From: WHSW01 sp963767475
GTDB lineage: Bacteria > Actinomycetota > Thermoleophilia > Solirubrobacterales > 70-9
DNA length: 64,000 nt
Direction: 5' to 3'
NCBI GenBank assembly: GCA_963767475.1
Contig: CAVYEI010000005.1
Span: 1 to 64,000 of the forward strand
The notes under the pieces were generated by a model, which saw nothing but the letters and a program-made list of their open reading frames with translations, searched no databases and had not been told where the DNA came from. Of this stretch, positions 36,001-43,851 are shown piece after piece (the first letter of the stretch is position 1; each line of letters begins with the position of its first letter). Made by a program: the position numbers and the translations under genes.

Positions 36001-36473
36001 ATCCGGTCGTTGATCTCCTCCATCGCCGCCTGCATCGCAAGGCCCGCCCGAACCGCGCGCTCGGGATCGTCCTCGTGCGTGACCGGGGCGCCGAAGACCC
36101 CCATCACGTTGTCGCCGATGTACTTGTCGATCGTGCCGCCGTAGCGCTCGATCTCGTCGCCGAGCCGGCGCAGCGCCCGGTCGACCATCGACTTCATCCG
36201 CTCCGGATCGAGGCGCTCGGAGACCGCCGTGTAGCCGGAGAGGTCGGCGAAGATGATCGTCGCCGTGCGGCGCTCCTCCGGCGGCTGCTCGTCGGCGGCC
36301 GGCGCGCTGGGCGCGGTCGCCGGATCGAGCGCCGTGCCGCATTCGATGCAGAACTTCGCCTCCGGCGGGTTCTCGGTGCCGCAGCTGGGACATGCAGCCG
36401 GCAGCGCGGTCCCGCACGACATGCAAAACCGCGCGCGGTCGGGATTCGCGGTTCCACACGACGCGCAGGTCAT
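33039..36473 (-). CDS. Zinc-ribbon, class III cyclase, ATPase and TPR multidomain protein
   Basis: A 1144-residue signalling protein. Two zinc ribbons with four CxxC pairs occupy residues 1-50. A class III adenylate/guanylate cyclase domain follows (about 70-235), with metal-binding Asp in IIFADLSGYT and KYIGDNVMGVFG. Next is an AAA/NB-ARC-like ATPase with Walker A GQAGVGKSRLL (about 290) and Walker B FAVEDIHWADE, and from about residue 640 to the end TPR-like helical repeats. The key cyclase Asp residues are intact, so it may make cAMP. It is last in an operon with an ArsA ATPase and a 74-residue CxxC protein. Ligand unknown. Confidence 0.88.
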   Translation of the reverse strand: MTCASCGTANPDRARFCMSCGTALPAACPSCGTENPPEAKFCIECGTALDPATAPSAPAADEQPPEERRTATIIFADLSGYTAVSERLDPERMKSMVDRALRRLGDEIERYGGTIDKYIGDNVMGVFGAPVTHEDDPERAVRAGLAMQAAMEEINDRIAADLGASFALRVGINSGEVLAGRVGDGYTVIGDPVNVAARLQAAAKPGTVTVGEITHRLTRAAIEYVELEPLELKGKAEPVPAWEAVRAVVRGRTARPGGASTPLIGRDDESELLLSLFERVTHEQRPHLVTVIGQAGVGKSRLLRELTLRIGDRPDQPAVRLGSCPAYGSGLAYWALGEIVRGTFEIVDTDDTGSAWRKLRGGIEELIADADADEPAERLAAALGRPLGIEPPEGPPTESFEHDDPQQMRERLFSAVRTVVEAGSRRQPLVFAVEDIHWADEGMLDLIEHLARWARGPVLIICLARDELLDRRPGWGGGRINATTITLDPLASAQTRALVAALLGEEAGEGAELAEQVAARSGGNPLFAEEMVNRIVEEGAGDAELPETVHSVLAARLDSLPRSERRVLQAASVVGQTFWEGSVGDAGEPGLDLRATLESLRGKDLVVPTAGSRLAGEREYAFKHVLIRDVAYSTLPKAVRARKHAEVGEFISTRAADRSEGVVGMVAEHYARAATLGGAADLEPGELERFEARALAALEAAGDASAALYSNSEAQGHYETALSLERRLEPAAAARIGEKLGDVALRLGRVDRAVHAWERCMDYHRGEEDLARIGDLHRKIGAGLWHKGDRESSIEHYQRGIDLLKDGPPCLELVRLYEEAASLYMHTGDNMLAIYASEKALRLAERLGEAAAASRAHGIFGRVFGRIGDSERARENLERSVELARDSDPAEAVRALLALGYHLEISEAEYDAATASYGEALAIALRTGDLPSQVELHAALAQVAAYRGEWKAAEESTSTSQELAEREGLTGKLCFPYSMRGVILWHDGDLDGAVELLGRAVESAEQVGRSEVAFESLHGLATALRDRGDHADADQTLARALDLCERAGLIAQSVEATAARAVNLALWGKHDGAREVAEEASGLAERLRYPVGSAAALEARGATAADRAERAELLGQARDAWASLNRPGDAERCAALAEQGATSG

Positions 36474-36507
36474 GGGCGGCAGGATACGCCCGGCTCGCTT
36501 GTTCGAT

Positions 36508-36732
36508 CTAGTCGATCGGGATGTCTTCGACTCGCGGACCGGTGGTCGACTCGTACTCCTCGAGGCGCTCGAGGTAGTGGTCGATCATCGTTCGCATCGT
36601 CACCAGCGCCTCGCGCTGGACCGACTGCCACTGACCGCGCAGCTCGGGGCTCGATGTTGCCCGCAGGACCTCGGCGCCGCGGCAGATCGGGCACAGGTCC
36701 ACGCACTGGTGGGGCTGTTCAGGAGTGGCCAT
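36508..36732 (-). CDS. Small CxxC protein of unknown function (74 aa)
   Basis: A 74-residue protein with one knuckle, LCPICRGAEVLR, and an amphipathic helix after it (QWQSVQREALVTMRTMIDHYLERL), ending VEDIPID. One CxxC cannot form a full zinc finger, so a dimer or redox role is possible. Its ATG overlaps the ArsA stop by 14 bases and the cyclase gene starts 34 bases after its stop. I know no function for it; similar small proteins occur beside ArsA genes in Actinobacteria (recollection, not searched). Confidence 0.7.
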   Translation of the reverse strand: MATPEQPHQCVDLCPICRGAEVLRATSSPELRGQWQSVQREALVTMRTMIDHYLERLEEYESTTGPRVEDIPID

Positions 36733-37918
36733 CGGTGGCTGTGGTGTCGAAGCTCACCTCGAGCGAGCCGTCGGCGAGCTTGGCGCCGGTGGGGCTGCGG
36801 CGGGCGAGCGCGGCCGGGAGGATGATAGTTCGCTTGCGCGGGCCGACCGAGACGATCAGCTCGGCGCCGACCTTCTTCAGCCCGATCTCGCCCCGCTCGC
36901 CGAAGGGCACGGCGATCCGCAGGGTCGCGGTTCCGTTCGCCGACTCGAGCTTGTGCGCGAGCTCCGTGTACATGACCGCCGCCGGGTCGAGCTCGTCGCC
37001 GAACAGCTCGCCGGCGAGGCGGTCGAGCATTCGCGTGCCGATCACCTCCTCCTCGAAGTAACGCGCGGTCAGCACCGGGACCGGGGCAAAACCGGCGCGG
37101 ACATCCTCGAGGCACTCGCGCTGGCGCTCGCGCCATTCGCCGAAGTAGCCGCCGGCGAGCTCGTCGGGGAACACGCGGTTGACGATCACGGCATCGGTGA
37201 GATAGCCGTAGAGGTTGAGGTAGGTGAAGGTCCGCTGGGCCTCCTTGATCACCATCCGGTCGGGGTTCATCACCAGGCGGATCGAGGCGTGGTCGCGGTC
37301 GCGGAGGATCTCGTTCATCGCGATCATCTGGCGCACCAGCCCCTGGACCTCGGCGAGCACGTCCTCGCCCGGGATTTCGACGTCGATCATCCTCGCGATC
37401 GGCTTCGCCGCGCTGATCAGCCTTCGCTCCCAGGGAAACACCTTCTCCAGCCACCAATGGGCGATGTCGGGAAAGCCGAGCAGGCGCAGGGTCTCGCCGG
37501 TCGGAGCGCAGTCGACGATCACGGCGTCGTAGTCGCCCGAGTCGTGGTGGCGCTTGATCTGAAGCAGGCTGAAGAGCTCGTCCATGCCCGGTGGCACGGT
37601 CAGCTCCTCGGCGGCGATGTCCATCACCCCGCGGTCGGTGAGCAGGGCGCCGAGCCAGCGCTGTACGGCCCCCCAATTGGCCTCCATCTCGCGCTCGGCC
37701 TGTACCTCCTGGCCCCAGAGCAGGTCGCAAACCGGCGTCGGGTCGGGTCCCAGCACCGTCTCCAGCGAATCGGAGAGGCTGTGCGCGGGATCGGTGGAGA
37801 CGACGACCGTGCGCAGCCCGGCAGCCGCGCATCGGCGCGCGGTGGCGGCGGCGACGCTGGTCTTGCCGACGCCGCCCTTGCCGGTGTAGAGGATCGTCCG
37901 CGGAGGGCTGGTGGGCAT
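36719..37918 (-). CDS. ArsA/Get3-family ATPase
   Basis: A 399-residue P-loop ATPase. The deviant Walker A GKGGVGKTSVA (residues 13-23), the switch I STDPAHSLSD and the switch II region DYDAVIVDCAPTGETLRLL are intact. A single ATPase domain plus a C-terminal small heat-shock-like beta segment (LRIAVPFGERGEIGLKK) is common in actinobacterial homologs. There is no arsB or arsenic operon here and the metal-binding Cys of arsenite pumps are absent, so a membrane-protein targeting or unknown role is more likely. First gene of the operon. Confidence 0.88.
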   Translation of the reverse strand: MPTSPPRTILYTGKGGVGKTSVAAATARRCAAAGLRTVVVSTDPAHSLSDSLETVLGPDPTPVCDLLWGQEVQAEREMEANWGAVQRWLGALLTDRGVMDIAAEELTVPPGMDELFSLLQIKRHHDSGDYDAVIVDCAPTGETLRLLGFPDIAHWWLEKVFPWERRLISAAKPIARMIDVEIPGEDVLAEVQGLVRQMIAMNEILRDRDHASIRLVMNPDRMVIKEAQRTFTYLNLYGYLTDAVIVNRVFPDELAGGYFGEWRERQRECLEDVRAGFAPVPVLTARYFEEEVIGTRMLDRLAGELFGDELDPAAVMYTELAHKLESANGTATLRIAVPFGERGEIGLKKVGAELIVSVGPRKRTIILPAALARRSPTGAKLADGSLEVSFDTTATDGHS

Positions 37919-37987
37919 CGGCGAGCGGTTCAGGGTACTTCGCTACGCTGGCGCGCGCCTTTCAATCAACCGAGGGAGACAAGCACC

Positions 37988-39076
37988 TTGACTCGCATCC
38001 GAACCTTCTTTGTCGTTTCAGTGCTCGCGCTCGCGATTCCGGCGGCGGTCGCCGGCTGTGGCGGCGACGACGTCTCCAGCGAGGATCCGCAGACGGTCCT
38101 CGACGACACCTTCAACAACGAGACCAAGGTCACCAGCGGCGACCTCTCCCTGACCGCGTCGGTGAGCGCCGAGGGCGAGCAGGGCGGCAGCTTCGAAGCC
38201 AGCCTCAGCGGCCCGTTTCAGGGCGACGCCGAGAACGAGGCCGCGATCCCGCAGCTCGACTGGACGGTCTCCGCTTCGGGTGAGGGCGCCGGCACGAGCG
38301 TCGACTTCAGCGGCGGCCTCGTGGTGACCACCGACAACGCCTACGTCGAGTACAACGACCAGGCATACGAGGTCGGCAGCGACTCGTTTGCCCAGCTTCG
38401 CGAGCAGTTCGAGGCCCAGGCCGAGGCGGCCACCGGCACCGACGCGCAGGGCACGTTCCAGGAGCAGTGCGCGAGCGCGATCGAGCAGGCGGGCGGCGAC
38501 CCGGCGGGCTGCGACATCGACCTCGCCAGCTGGCTCACCAACCTGACCAACGAGGGCACCGAGGACGTCGGCGGCACGGAGACGGTCCACATCCACGGCG
38601 ACGCCGACGTCAACACGATCCTCTCCGACATCGGTGAGCTCGCATCCTCGATTCCGGGCGCCGACGCGCAGGGCTTCGACCCCTCGCAGCTGAGCCTGGT
38701 CTCGGGGGCGGTCACGGACGCGTCGATCGACGTCTATTCCGGCGCCGACGACAACGTGCTGCGCAAGCTCGAGGTCAGCCTGGCGATCGACCCCTCGGCG
38801 ATCGCGCCGGCGGGCGCGGTGCCGATCTCGAACATCGCGGTCTCGTTCGCGGTCGAGATCGACGGCCTCAACGAGGAGCAGACGATCGAGGCTCCCACCG
38901 ACGCGAAGCCGATCAGCGAGCTGTTCAGCGACGTCGGCCTGGATCCGGGCGCCCTCGGCGACCTCGGCGCCCTGCCGGGCACCGGCAGCGGTTCCGGCGA
39001 TGCGTTCCAGCAGTGCATGCAGCAGGCGACCACGCCGGAGGAGATCAACGCCTGCGCCTCCGAGCTCCAGGGCTAG
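37988..39076 (+). CDS. Putative lipoprotein
   Basis: A 362-residue exported protein. The signal sequence LTRIRTFFVVSVLALAIPAAVAGC ends in the lipobox VAGC, so Cys24 should be lipidated. The mature part is acidic with repeating beta-type segments (GDLSLTASVSAEGEQGG, TDNAYVEYNDQAYEVG) and one Cys pair in EQCASAIEQAGGDPAGC and another near the C-terminus. It resembles LppX/LprG-like fold predictions only loosely; I would leave it unassigned. GAGGGAGAC precedes TTG 37988, the only start that keeps the whole signal. TACGCT at 37944-37949 may be the -10. Confidence 0.82.
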   Translation: MTRIRTFFVVSVLALAIPAAVAGCGGDDVSSEDPQTVLDDTFNNETKVTSGDLSLTASVSAEGEQGGSFEASLSGPFQGDAENEAAIPQLDWTVSASGEGAGTSVDFSGGLVVTTDNAYVEYNDQAYEVGSDSFAQLREQFEAQAEAATGTDAQGTFQEQCASAIEQAGGDPAGCDIDLASWLTNLTNEGTEDVGGTETVHIHGDADVNTILSDIGELASSIPGADAQGFDPSQLSLVSGAVTDASIDVYSGADDNVLRKLEVSLAIDPSAIAPAGAVPISNIAVSFAVEIDGLNEEQTIEAPTDAKPISELFSDVGLDPGALGDLGALPGTGSGSGDAFQQCMQQATTPEEINACASELQG

Positions 39077-39100
39077 GGCGAGCCAGACGAAATCTGGGAC

Positions 39101-39126
39101 GGGCCCCGGCGGATTGCCGCCGGGGC
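39101..39126. terminator. Stem-loop after the lipoprotein gene
   Basis: GGCCCCGGCGG and CCGCCGGGGCC pair perfectly over 11 bases around ATTG. No T tract follows, as often in GC-rich Actinobacteria, so it is a probable but unproven terminator. Confidence 0.65.
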
Positions 39127-39158
39127 CTGGATCCCGTCTCGTTAATAGGCTCTGATCG

Positions 39159-40292
39159 ATGATGGCTGAGGCCAACCGCGCCGGGTTCCGGCGTTTCCTC
39201 TTCGGACCGCAGGGATGGCCGTACCTGCTCACTCCGTTCATCCCCTTGGCCGTGGTGCTCGAGATCGCGCACGCGTCCGCGGGCTTGATCTTCACCGTCG
39301 CTGCCCTCGGAATCGTGCCCACGGCAGCGTTGATGGGCCTGGCGACGGAGGAGCTCGCAGCTCGTTCCGGGCCCGGCATCGGCGGCCTGCTGAACGTCAC
39401 CTTCGGCAACGCGCCAGAACTGATCATCGCCCTGTTCGCGCTCAACGAAGGGCTTCAGGAGGTGGTCAAGGCTTCGATCGTCGGCTCGATCATCGGCAAC
39501 GTCCTGCTCGTCCTCGGCGCCTCGATGCTGGTCGGCGGCCTGCGCCGGCCGAAGCAGACCTTCAGCGCCACCGCCGCCAGCATCCAGGCGACGATGCTGT
39601 TCCTGGCAGCGGCTGCGCTGGTGATGCCGGCGATCTTCGAGCTGGTCGAGGGCCAGGGCCTGCCGTCGCCCTCGGCGGAGATCGTCGACTATGGCTCGAA
39701 GGTCGAGGATCTCTCGCTTGCGGTGGCGCTCGTGCTCATGGGCACCTACGTCGCCGGGCTCTGGTTCTCGTTACGGACGCACAAGGACATCTTCAACCCC
39801 CCGTACCTCGAGGAGGAAGAGGAGGGCTTCGGCTGGAGCGTGCGCCGCTCGGTGGGGATGCTGTTCGCCGCCGGACTCGCGGTCGGGCTGATGTCGGAGA
39901 TTCTCGTCGGCTCGATCTCGGAGGCCTCGGAGGCGGTCGGGCTGTCGGAGTTCTTCATCGGCGTGATCGTGGTCGCGATCGTCGGTAACGCCGCCGAGCA
40001 CTGGGTCGCGGTGCTGGTCGCGTGGAAGAACAAGATGGACCTGGCGGTCAACATCGCGATCGGCTCGGCGGCCCAGATCGCGCTCTTCGTCGCTCCGGTG
40101 CTGGTGATCGCCTCGTTCTTCATCGGGCCCGGCCCGATGCCGCTGGTCTTCAACGGGTTCGAGCTCGGCGGGGTCCTGATCGCGATCCTGATCGCCCAGG
40201 TGGTCACTCACGACGGCGAGTCGAACTGGTTCGAAGGCGTGCAGCTGCTGGCCCTCTACGCGATCCTCGGGATCGCCTTCTTCTTCGCCTAG
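39159..40292 (+). CDS. Calcium/proton antiporter (CaCA family, CAX type)
   Basis: A 377-residue, 11-helix exchanger. The two alpha repeats are clear: GNAPELIIALFALNEG (about residues 82-97) and GNAAEHWVAVLVAWKNKMDLAVN (about 270-292). An acidic loop, EEEEEGF, lies between the halves as in CAX proteins. It should extrude Ca2+ against H+. TAGGCT (39146-39151) lies seven bases before ATG 39159. A second exchanger follows 35 bases downstream. Confidence 0.9.
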   Translation: MMAEANRAGFRRFLFGPQGWPYLLTPFIPLAVVLEIAHASAGLIFTVAALGIVPTAALMGLATEELAARSGPGIGGLLNVTFGNAPELIIALFALNEGLQEVVKASIVGSIIGNVLLVLGASMLVGGLRRPKQTFSATAASIQATMLFLAAAALVMPAIFELVEGQGLPSPSAEIVDYGSKVEDLSLAVALVLMGTYVAGLWFSLRTHKDIFNPPYLEEEEEGFGWSVRRSVGMLFAAGLAVGLMSEILVGSISEASEAVGLSEFFIGVIVVAIVGNAAEHWVAVLVAWKNKMDLAVNIAIGSAAQIALFVAPVLVIASFFIGPGPMPLVFNGFELGGVLIAILIAQVVTHDGESNWFEGVQLLALYAILGIAFFFA

Positions 40293-40327
40293 GGGTCGGC
40301 ACCGTGGGCTCGGGGTACGGCTAGCCA

Positions 40328-41320
40328 ATGGACGTCATCCTGCTGCTCGCCAGCTTCGCGGTGATCCTCGCCGGCGCGCTGCTGTTCACGAACGCGATCG
40401 AGTGGGCGGGTCATCGGCTCGGCCTCGGCGAGGGGGCGACCGGAAGCGTGCTCGCCGCCGTCGGCACGGCGATGCCGGAGACGCTGATCCCGATCGTCGC
40501 CATTCTCGAAGGCGCCGACGGCTCCGAGGACGTGGCGGTCGGGGCGATCATCGGGGCGCCGTTTCTGCTGGCGACGATCGCCATGGCCCTGGTCGGCGTC
40601 TCGGCGCTGATCTTCCACAATCGACGGCGCCAGGGGACCCGGCTCGTCGCCGACGTCGAGACCCTGGACCGCGATCTGATCTTCTTCCTCGTCTTCTTCG
40701 CGATCGCGATCCTCGCGGGGGTCGCCCTGCCGGAGGAGCTGCATGTACCCCTGGCGATCGTCTTCGTGTTCGCCTACGTCGTCTACGTGCGTCAGACCCT
40801 GCGTGGCGGAGGCGAGGTCGAGCCGGCCGACGCGATCGGCCCACTGTTTCTGGATCGCACTCCCAGGGACGAGCCCGCGACGGTGGCGATCGTGATCCAG
40901 CTCATGGTCGGGCTCGGCGCGATCGTCGGCGGCGCCCACCTGTTCGTCGAAGAGCTGATCACGGTCGCCGCCGACCTCGGGATCGAGCCGCTGGTGCTCT
41001 CGCTCGTGCTCGCGCCGCTGGCGACCGAGCTGCCCGAGAAGGCGAACAGCTTCTTCTGGGTCAAGGACGGCAAGGACAGTCTCGCGCTCGGCAACATCAC
41101 CGGGGCGATGGTCTTTCAGTCGACGATTCCGATCGCCGTCGGGCTGGCGTTCACGGACTGGGATCTCGACCGGTACGCGGTCGTCTCCGGCGTGCTCGGG
41201 CTCGCCGGCGGGGCGCTCGCCTACTGGGCCCTGCGGCTTCGCGCTCGCTTCGAAGTGCTGCCGATCGCGATCTGGAGCGGCCTCTTCGTCGCCTTCCTCG
41301 CCTACGTGGCGCTCGGCTGA
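40328..41320 (+). CDS. Sodium/calcium exchanger-like membrane protein
   Basis: A 330-residue protein with about ten helices and two degenerate alpha repeats, GTAMPETLIPIVAIL (about residues 47-61) and LAPLATELPEKANSFFW (about 230-246). This differs from the CAX gene just upstream: the repeats have PE and E-L-PE cores as in the general NCX/YrbG lineage. Ion specificity is not evident. The tight spacing suggests that both exchangers are made together. Confidence 0.85.
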   Translation: MDVILLLASFAVILAGALLFTNAIEWAGHRLGLGEGATGSVLAAVGTAMPETLIPIVAILEGADGSEDVAVGAIIGAPFLLATIAMALVGVSALIFHNRRRQGTRLVADVETLDRDLIFFLVFFAIAILAGVALPEELHVPLAIVFVFAYVVYVRQTLRGGGEVEPADAIGPLFLDRTPRDEPATVAIVIQLMVGLGAIVGGAHLFVEELITVAADLGIEPLVLSLVLAPLATELPEKANSFFWVKDGKDSLALGNITGAMVFQSTIPIAVGLAFTDWDLDRYAVVSGVLGLAGGALAYWALRLRARFEVLPIAIWSGLFVAFLAYVALG

Positions 41321-41333
41321 GCGCCGCCACCGG

Positions 41334-41792
41334 TCAGGCCGCGAGCAGCTTCAGCACCTGATCGTCGTGCGTTTTCGGCGACGCCTTCGGGATCACGTGC
41401 GCGATCCCGCCGTCGGGCGAGATGATGAAGGTGGCGCGCTGGACGCCCATGTACTTCTTCCCGTACATGCTCTTCTCGACCCAGGTGCCATACCGCTCGG
41501 CGACCGCGTGGTCGGGATCGGCGAGCAGGGTGAAGTCGAGCTCGTGCTTGCCGGCGAACTTCGCCACCGCGGAGACCGGGTCCGGGGAGACGCCGATCAC
41601 CCGGGCGCCGGCGGCCTCGTAGTCGGCGCGGCGGTCGCGGATCCCGCAGGCCTGGGTCGTGCAGCCCGGGGTGTCGGCGCGCGGGTAGAAGTAGAGGACG
41701 ACGGTCTCGCCGCGCAGGCCCGAGAGCGTGACCTCGTCGCCGTTCTGGTCGGCGAGGGTGAAGTCGGGGGCCATGTCGCCTTGCTCGAGCAC
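41334..41792 (-). CDS. bcp: Thioredoxin-dependent peroxiredoxin (BCP/PrxQ type)
   Basis: A 152-residue peroxiredoxin that reduces hydrogen and organic peroxides. The peroxidatic Cys44 is in YPRADTPGCTTQAC, and the resolving Cys49 lies five residues later, the atypical two-Cys arrangement of PrxQ. Arg in VQRATFIISPDG completes the active site. It converges on the exchanger genes and is preceded on its strand by a GNAT gene 12 bases away. Confidence 0.93.
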   Translation of the reverse strand: MLEQGDMAPDFTLADQNGDEVTLSGLRGETVVLYFYPRADTPGCTTQACGIRDRRADYEAAGARVIGVSPDPVSAVAKFAGKHELDFTLLADPDHAVAERYGTWVEKSMYGKKYMGVQRATFIISPDGGIAHVIPKASPKTHDDQVLKLLAA

Positions 41793-41804
41793 CGCGCCGG
41801 AAAT

Positions 41805-42341
41805 CTAGCGGTGCGCGTCGTAGAGGACGTGGGGGAGGCCGGCGCGCTCGAAATCGCGCACGTATCGCAGGCCGAGCTTCTCCATCACCCGTCGCGAGCG
41901 CAGGTTGTCGAGCAGGGCGAAGGAGACGATCCGCTCGAGGCTCGCCTGCTCGAAGCCCCAGGCGAGCGCGGCGCGGCCGGCCTCCGTGGCCAGGCCCTCG
42001 CCCCAACGGCTGGGGCTGATCGACCAGCCCACCTCGACCACCGGCCGGGCCTCGACCTGATCGCGGTTGAGCCCCGTGTAGCCGACCAGCTCGCCGGTCT
42101 CGCGCTCGCGCCACCACCAGAGGCAGAAGCCGGCGCTGCGGGCCTGGTCGGCCTGGGCGAGCAGCATCCCGGCCACCCGCCCCCGGCTCCGCGGCCCGCC
42201 GTGCCAGCGGGCGACCCGCGCATGGTTGAGCTGGCCGCAGGCGAACTCGAGGTGGAGCTCGGGATCGGGGATCTCGGCGTCGAGCCGCGCGGTGCGAGGC
42301 AGGTGAGGCGTAGCCGAGCCGCGTCGTTGCGCCGGGGTCAG
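41805..42341 (-). CDS. GNAT family N-acetyltransferase
   Basis: The core is a RimJ/RimL-like acetyltransferase. VGWSISPSRWGEGLATEA holds the acetyl-CoA pyrophosphate loop, and LERIVSFALLDNLRSRRVMEKLGLRY is the C-terminal part. The N-terminus is unclear. GTG 42176 gives only 123 residues and lacks the first strand, whereas the frame stays open back to CTG 42341, which overlaps the cupin stop as CTGA and gives 178 residues (LTPAQRRGSATPHLPRTARL). That looks like the expected TPxLxTxRL beginning, so I use it. Either a CTG start or a small indel is involved. Substrate unknown. Confidence 0.7.
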   Translation of the reverse strand: MTPAQRRGSATPHLPRTARLDAEIPDPELHLEFACGQLNHARVARWHGGPRSRGRVAGMLLAQADQARSAGFCLWWWRERETGELVGYTGLNRDQVEARPVVEVGWSISPSRWGEGLATEAGRAALAWGFEQASLERIVSFALLDNLRSRRVMEKLGLRYVRDFERAGLPHVLYDAHR

Positions 42342-42736
42342 TCCGAGCCCTCGGGCCAGAAGTTCTGCTGCTGCTCGGTTTGCGGCTCGTCGAGCCGGGT
42401 CGAGAAGATCACCAGCTCGGCATCGGAGTCGGTGTCGTTGTGAACCGAGTAGAAGGCCTCACCGGTCATCCGCACCGCGGTCTGCGGCCCGGCCTCGAAG
42501 ACCTCGTCGCCGACCTTGAACGTGAGCCTGCCCGAGACCACGAAGTAGACCTCCTCCTGGCCGGGGTGGCGGTGGCCATAGCTGCCGCGGCCGCCGGTGC
42601 CGGGGGGCATCGTCCGCCAACTGAACGAGACCTGCTCGGTGCCGAGCGCCTCCGAGTAGTGGCGCATCTCGCCGAATCCCGGGTAGTCGGCCATCCAATC
42701 GAGCGCCTGCTGACGGGTGGCGACCGAGTAGCCCAC
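42338..42736 (-). CDS. Cupin domain protein
   Basis: A 132-residue single cupin barrel. Motif 1 is recognisable as YGHRHPGQEEVYFVVSGRLTF, with metal ligands His, His, Glu, and motif 2 as MTGEAFYSVHNDTD with the last His. The function could be enzymatic or sensory and is not specified by neighbours. It begins at GTG 42736 with AGAGG just upstream, and is translationally adjacent to the GNAT gene. Confidence 0.82.
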   Translation of the reverse strand: MGYSVATRQQALDWMADYPGFGEMRHYSEALGTEQVSFSWRTMPPGTGGRGSYGHRHPGQEEVYFVVSGRLTFKVGDEVFEAGPQTAVRMTGEAFYSVHNDTDSDAELVIFSTRLDEPQTEQQQNFWPEGSD

Positions 42737-42747
42737 GGGCCTACCTC

Positions 42748-43095
42748 TCAGAGGTCCTCTGGATCGGGATCCGGCTCGAGCTCCGCCTCTTCCTCGACCA
42801 CGTCATCGGTGTCGGGCTCGAGCTCGGTTGCCTGGACCGAAACCCCGACGGGGGCGTGGCGGAGCGTCTGGAAGCGCTCCATCGCCGTGTCGAGAGCGTC
42901 CGAGTCGACCGGCACCTCGTCGGAGACGCGAACCCAGTCGGCGCCCTCGAAGGCCTCCATGTTGAAGACCGCCTGGTCGATCGAGGTCGAGTCGTCGACG
43001 ACCACGACGACCTCGGTCTGCGGGTTGAAGTAGGTGCCCGGGCGGACGAGCAGATCGTCCAGCTCGACCACGGGGTTGTCGCGCTCCGGGCTCAC
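42748..43095 (-). CDS. Acidic protein of unknown function (115 aa)
   Basis: I do not recognise it. The first 75 residues form alternating strands and helices (ELDDLLVRPGTYFNPQTEVVVVVDDSTSID). The tail from residue 90 is almost all Glu, Asp and Pro. No Cys, signal or membrane segment. GTG 43095 is favoured because TAGGCT (43103-43108) lies seven bases upstream; the frame runs open far upstream through the next gene without similarity. Confidence 0.65.
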   Translation of the reverse strand: MSPERDNPVVELDDLLVRPGTYFNPQTEVVVVVDDSTSIDQAVFNMEAFEGADWVRVSDEVPVDSDALDTAMERFQTLRHAPVGVSVQATELEPDTDDVVEEEAELEPDPDPEDL

Positions 43096-43112
43096 GCAGG
43101 GAAGCCTATTAG

Positions 43113-43601
43113 CTACTGCCCGAGATTCTCGAGCTCGCGCAGCTGCCTGTCGACCTCGGCCTCGACCTCGAGCGGCTCCTTGCCCTGGCGCACGCGGCGC
43201 TGGTTGCGCGCGACGACCAGCTGGCGGACCTCCTCGCGCAGGGCCGGATCGTTCGATGACGGTGCTGCCGGCTTCTCGGCCAGCAGCCTGGCGAGCTCCG
43301 AGTCGACGTCCAGCGGATCCTCGCCGCGGGCGCTCTGGCGGTAGGCCTTGGCCTCGAGCATCTGGCGCAACTCGTCCTCTCGCGCACCGCTCGGCTCGGC
43401 CTCGGCGCCGGAATCGCGCAGCCCCTGGGGCAGGTCGGATTCGTATTCGACCGAGAGCCCGCCCTTGCCGATCGAGCGGAAGGCGTTGCCGGCGTTGGCG
43501 ATGAAGGCGATCGCGGCGATCGGAATCGTGACCAGGACGATGATCAGGATCACCTCGCCGTTGGAGACTGCGAGCGGGAGGGCGGACGAGAGAACTGTCA
43601 C
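43113..43601 (-). CDS. Membrane-anchored coiled-coil protein of unknown function
   Basis: A 162-residue protein: two hydrophobic helices (about residues 1-20 and 22-44, VSNGEVILIIVLVTIPIAAIAFIANAG), then a charged cytoplasmic part with two similar helical segments. These segments (EDELRQMLEAKAYRQSARGEDPLDVDSEL and REEVRQLVVARNQRRVRQGKEPLEVEAEV) form an internal duplication. GTG 43601 follows TACTCT (43608-43613) by six bases. Longer readings to 43709 add a region without a membrane-protein character. Function unknown. Confidence 0.7.
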   Translation of the reverse strand: MTVLSSALPLAVSNGEVILIIVLVTIPIAAIAFIANAGNAFRSIGKGGLSVEYESDLPQGLRDSGAEAEPSGAREDELRQMLEAKAYRQSARGEDPLDVDSELARLLAEKPAAPSSNDPALREEVRQLVVARNQRRVRQGKEPLEVEAEVDRQLRELENLGQ

Positions 43602-43799
43602 GACCACAGAGTAAATGAGCCAAAGCCGAGCTCCCCCGGCCGCGCACGATCCGGGCCACGCCTGGCTCTCGCAGCTCGGCGTCCTCGGTCGCTCACGTGG
43701 CTCCGCCACGCGTCGCTCCCTGCGTCCTTGACCTGCTCGGCCAAGCGCGCCCCGAACCCGCGCGCGCCCGGCGGAGATCAGCTACGATTTCGAGGTGAT

Positions 43800-43813
43800 T
43801 GACTGATCAGTCA
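43800..43813. promoter_or_regulatory. Palindromic operator upstream of acyl-CoA dehydrogenase
   Basis: TGACTGATCAGTCA is a perfect 14-base palindrome, followed by a further GTCAG. It lies 12 bases after TACGAT (43782-43787, a possible -10) and 20 bases before the ribosome binding site. TGAC-N6-GTCA resembles operators of acyl-CoA-sensing TetR regulators in other bacteria. Confidence 0.65.
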
Positions 43814-43851
43814 GTCAGACTCTTCCCCGCACAGAAGGAGCACCTGAAACA

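Noticed and set aside
33768..37061. 1097-residue open frame on the plus strand
   Set aside because: A shadow of the cyclase/TPR gene caused by high GC at third positions; no recognisable motif, and the minus-strand product has clear domains.
36719..37918. Arsenite pump ATPase (ArsA proper)
   Set aside because: No arsB, arsR or arsC nearby, a single ATPase half, and no metal-binding Cys triplet; only family membership is kept.
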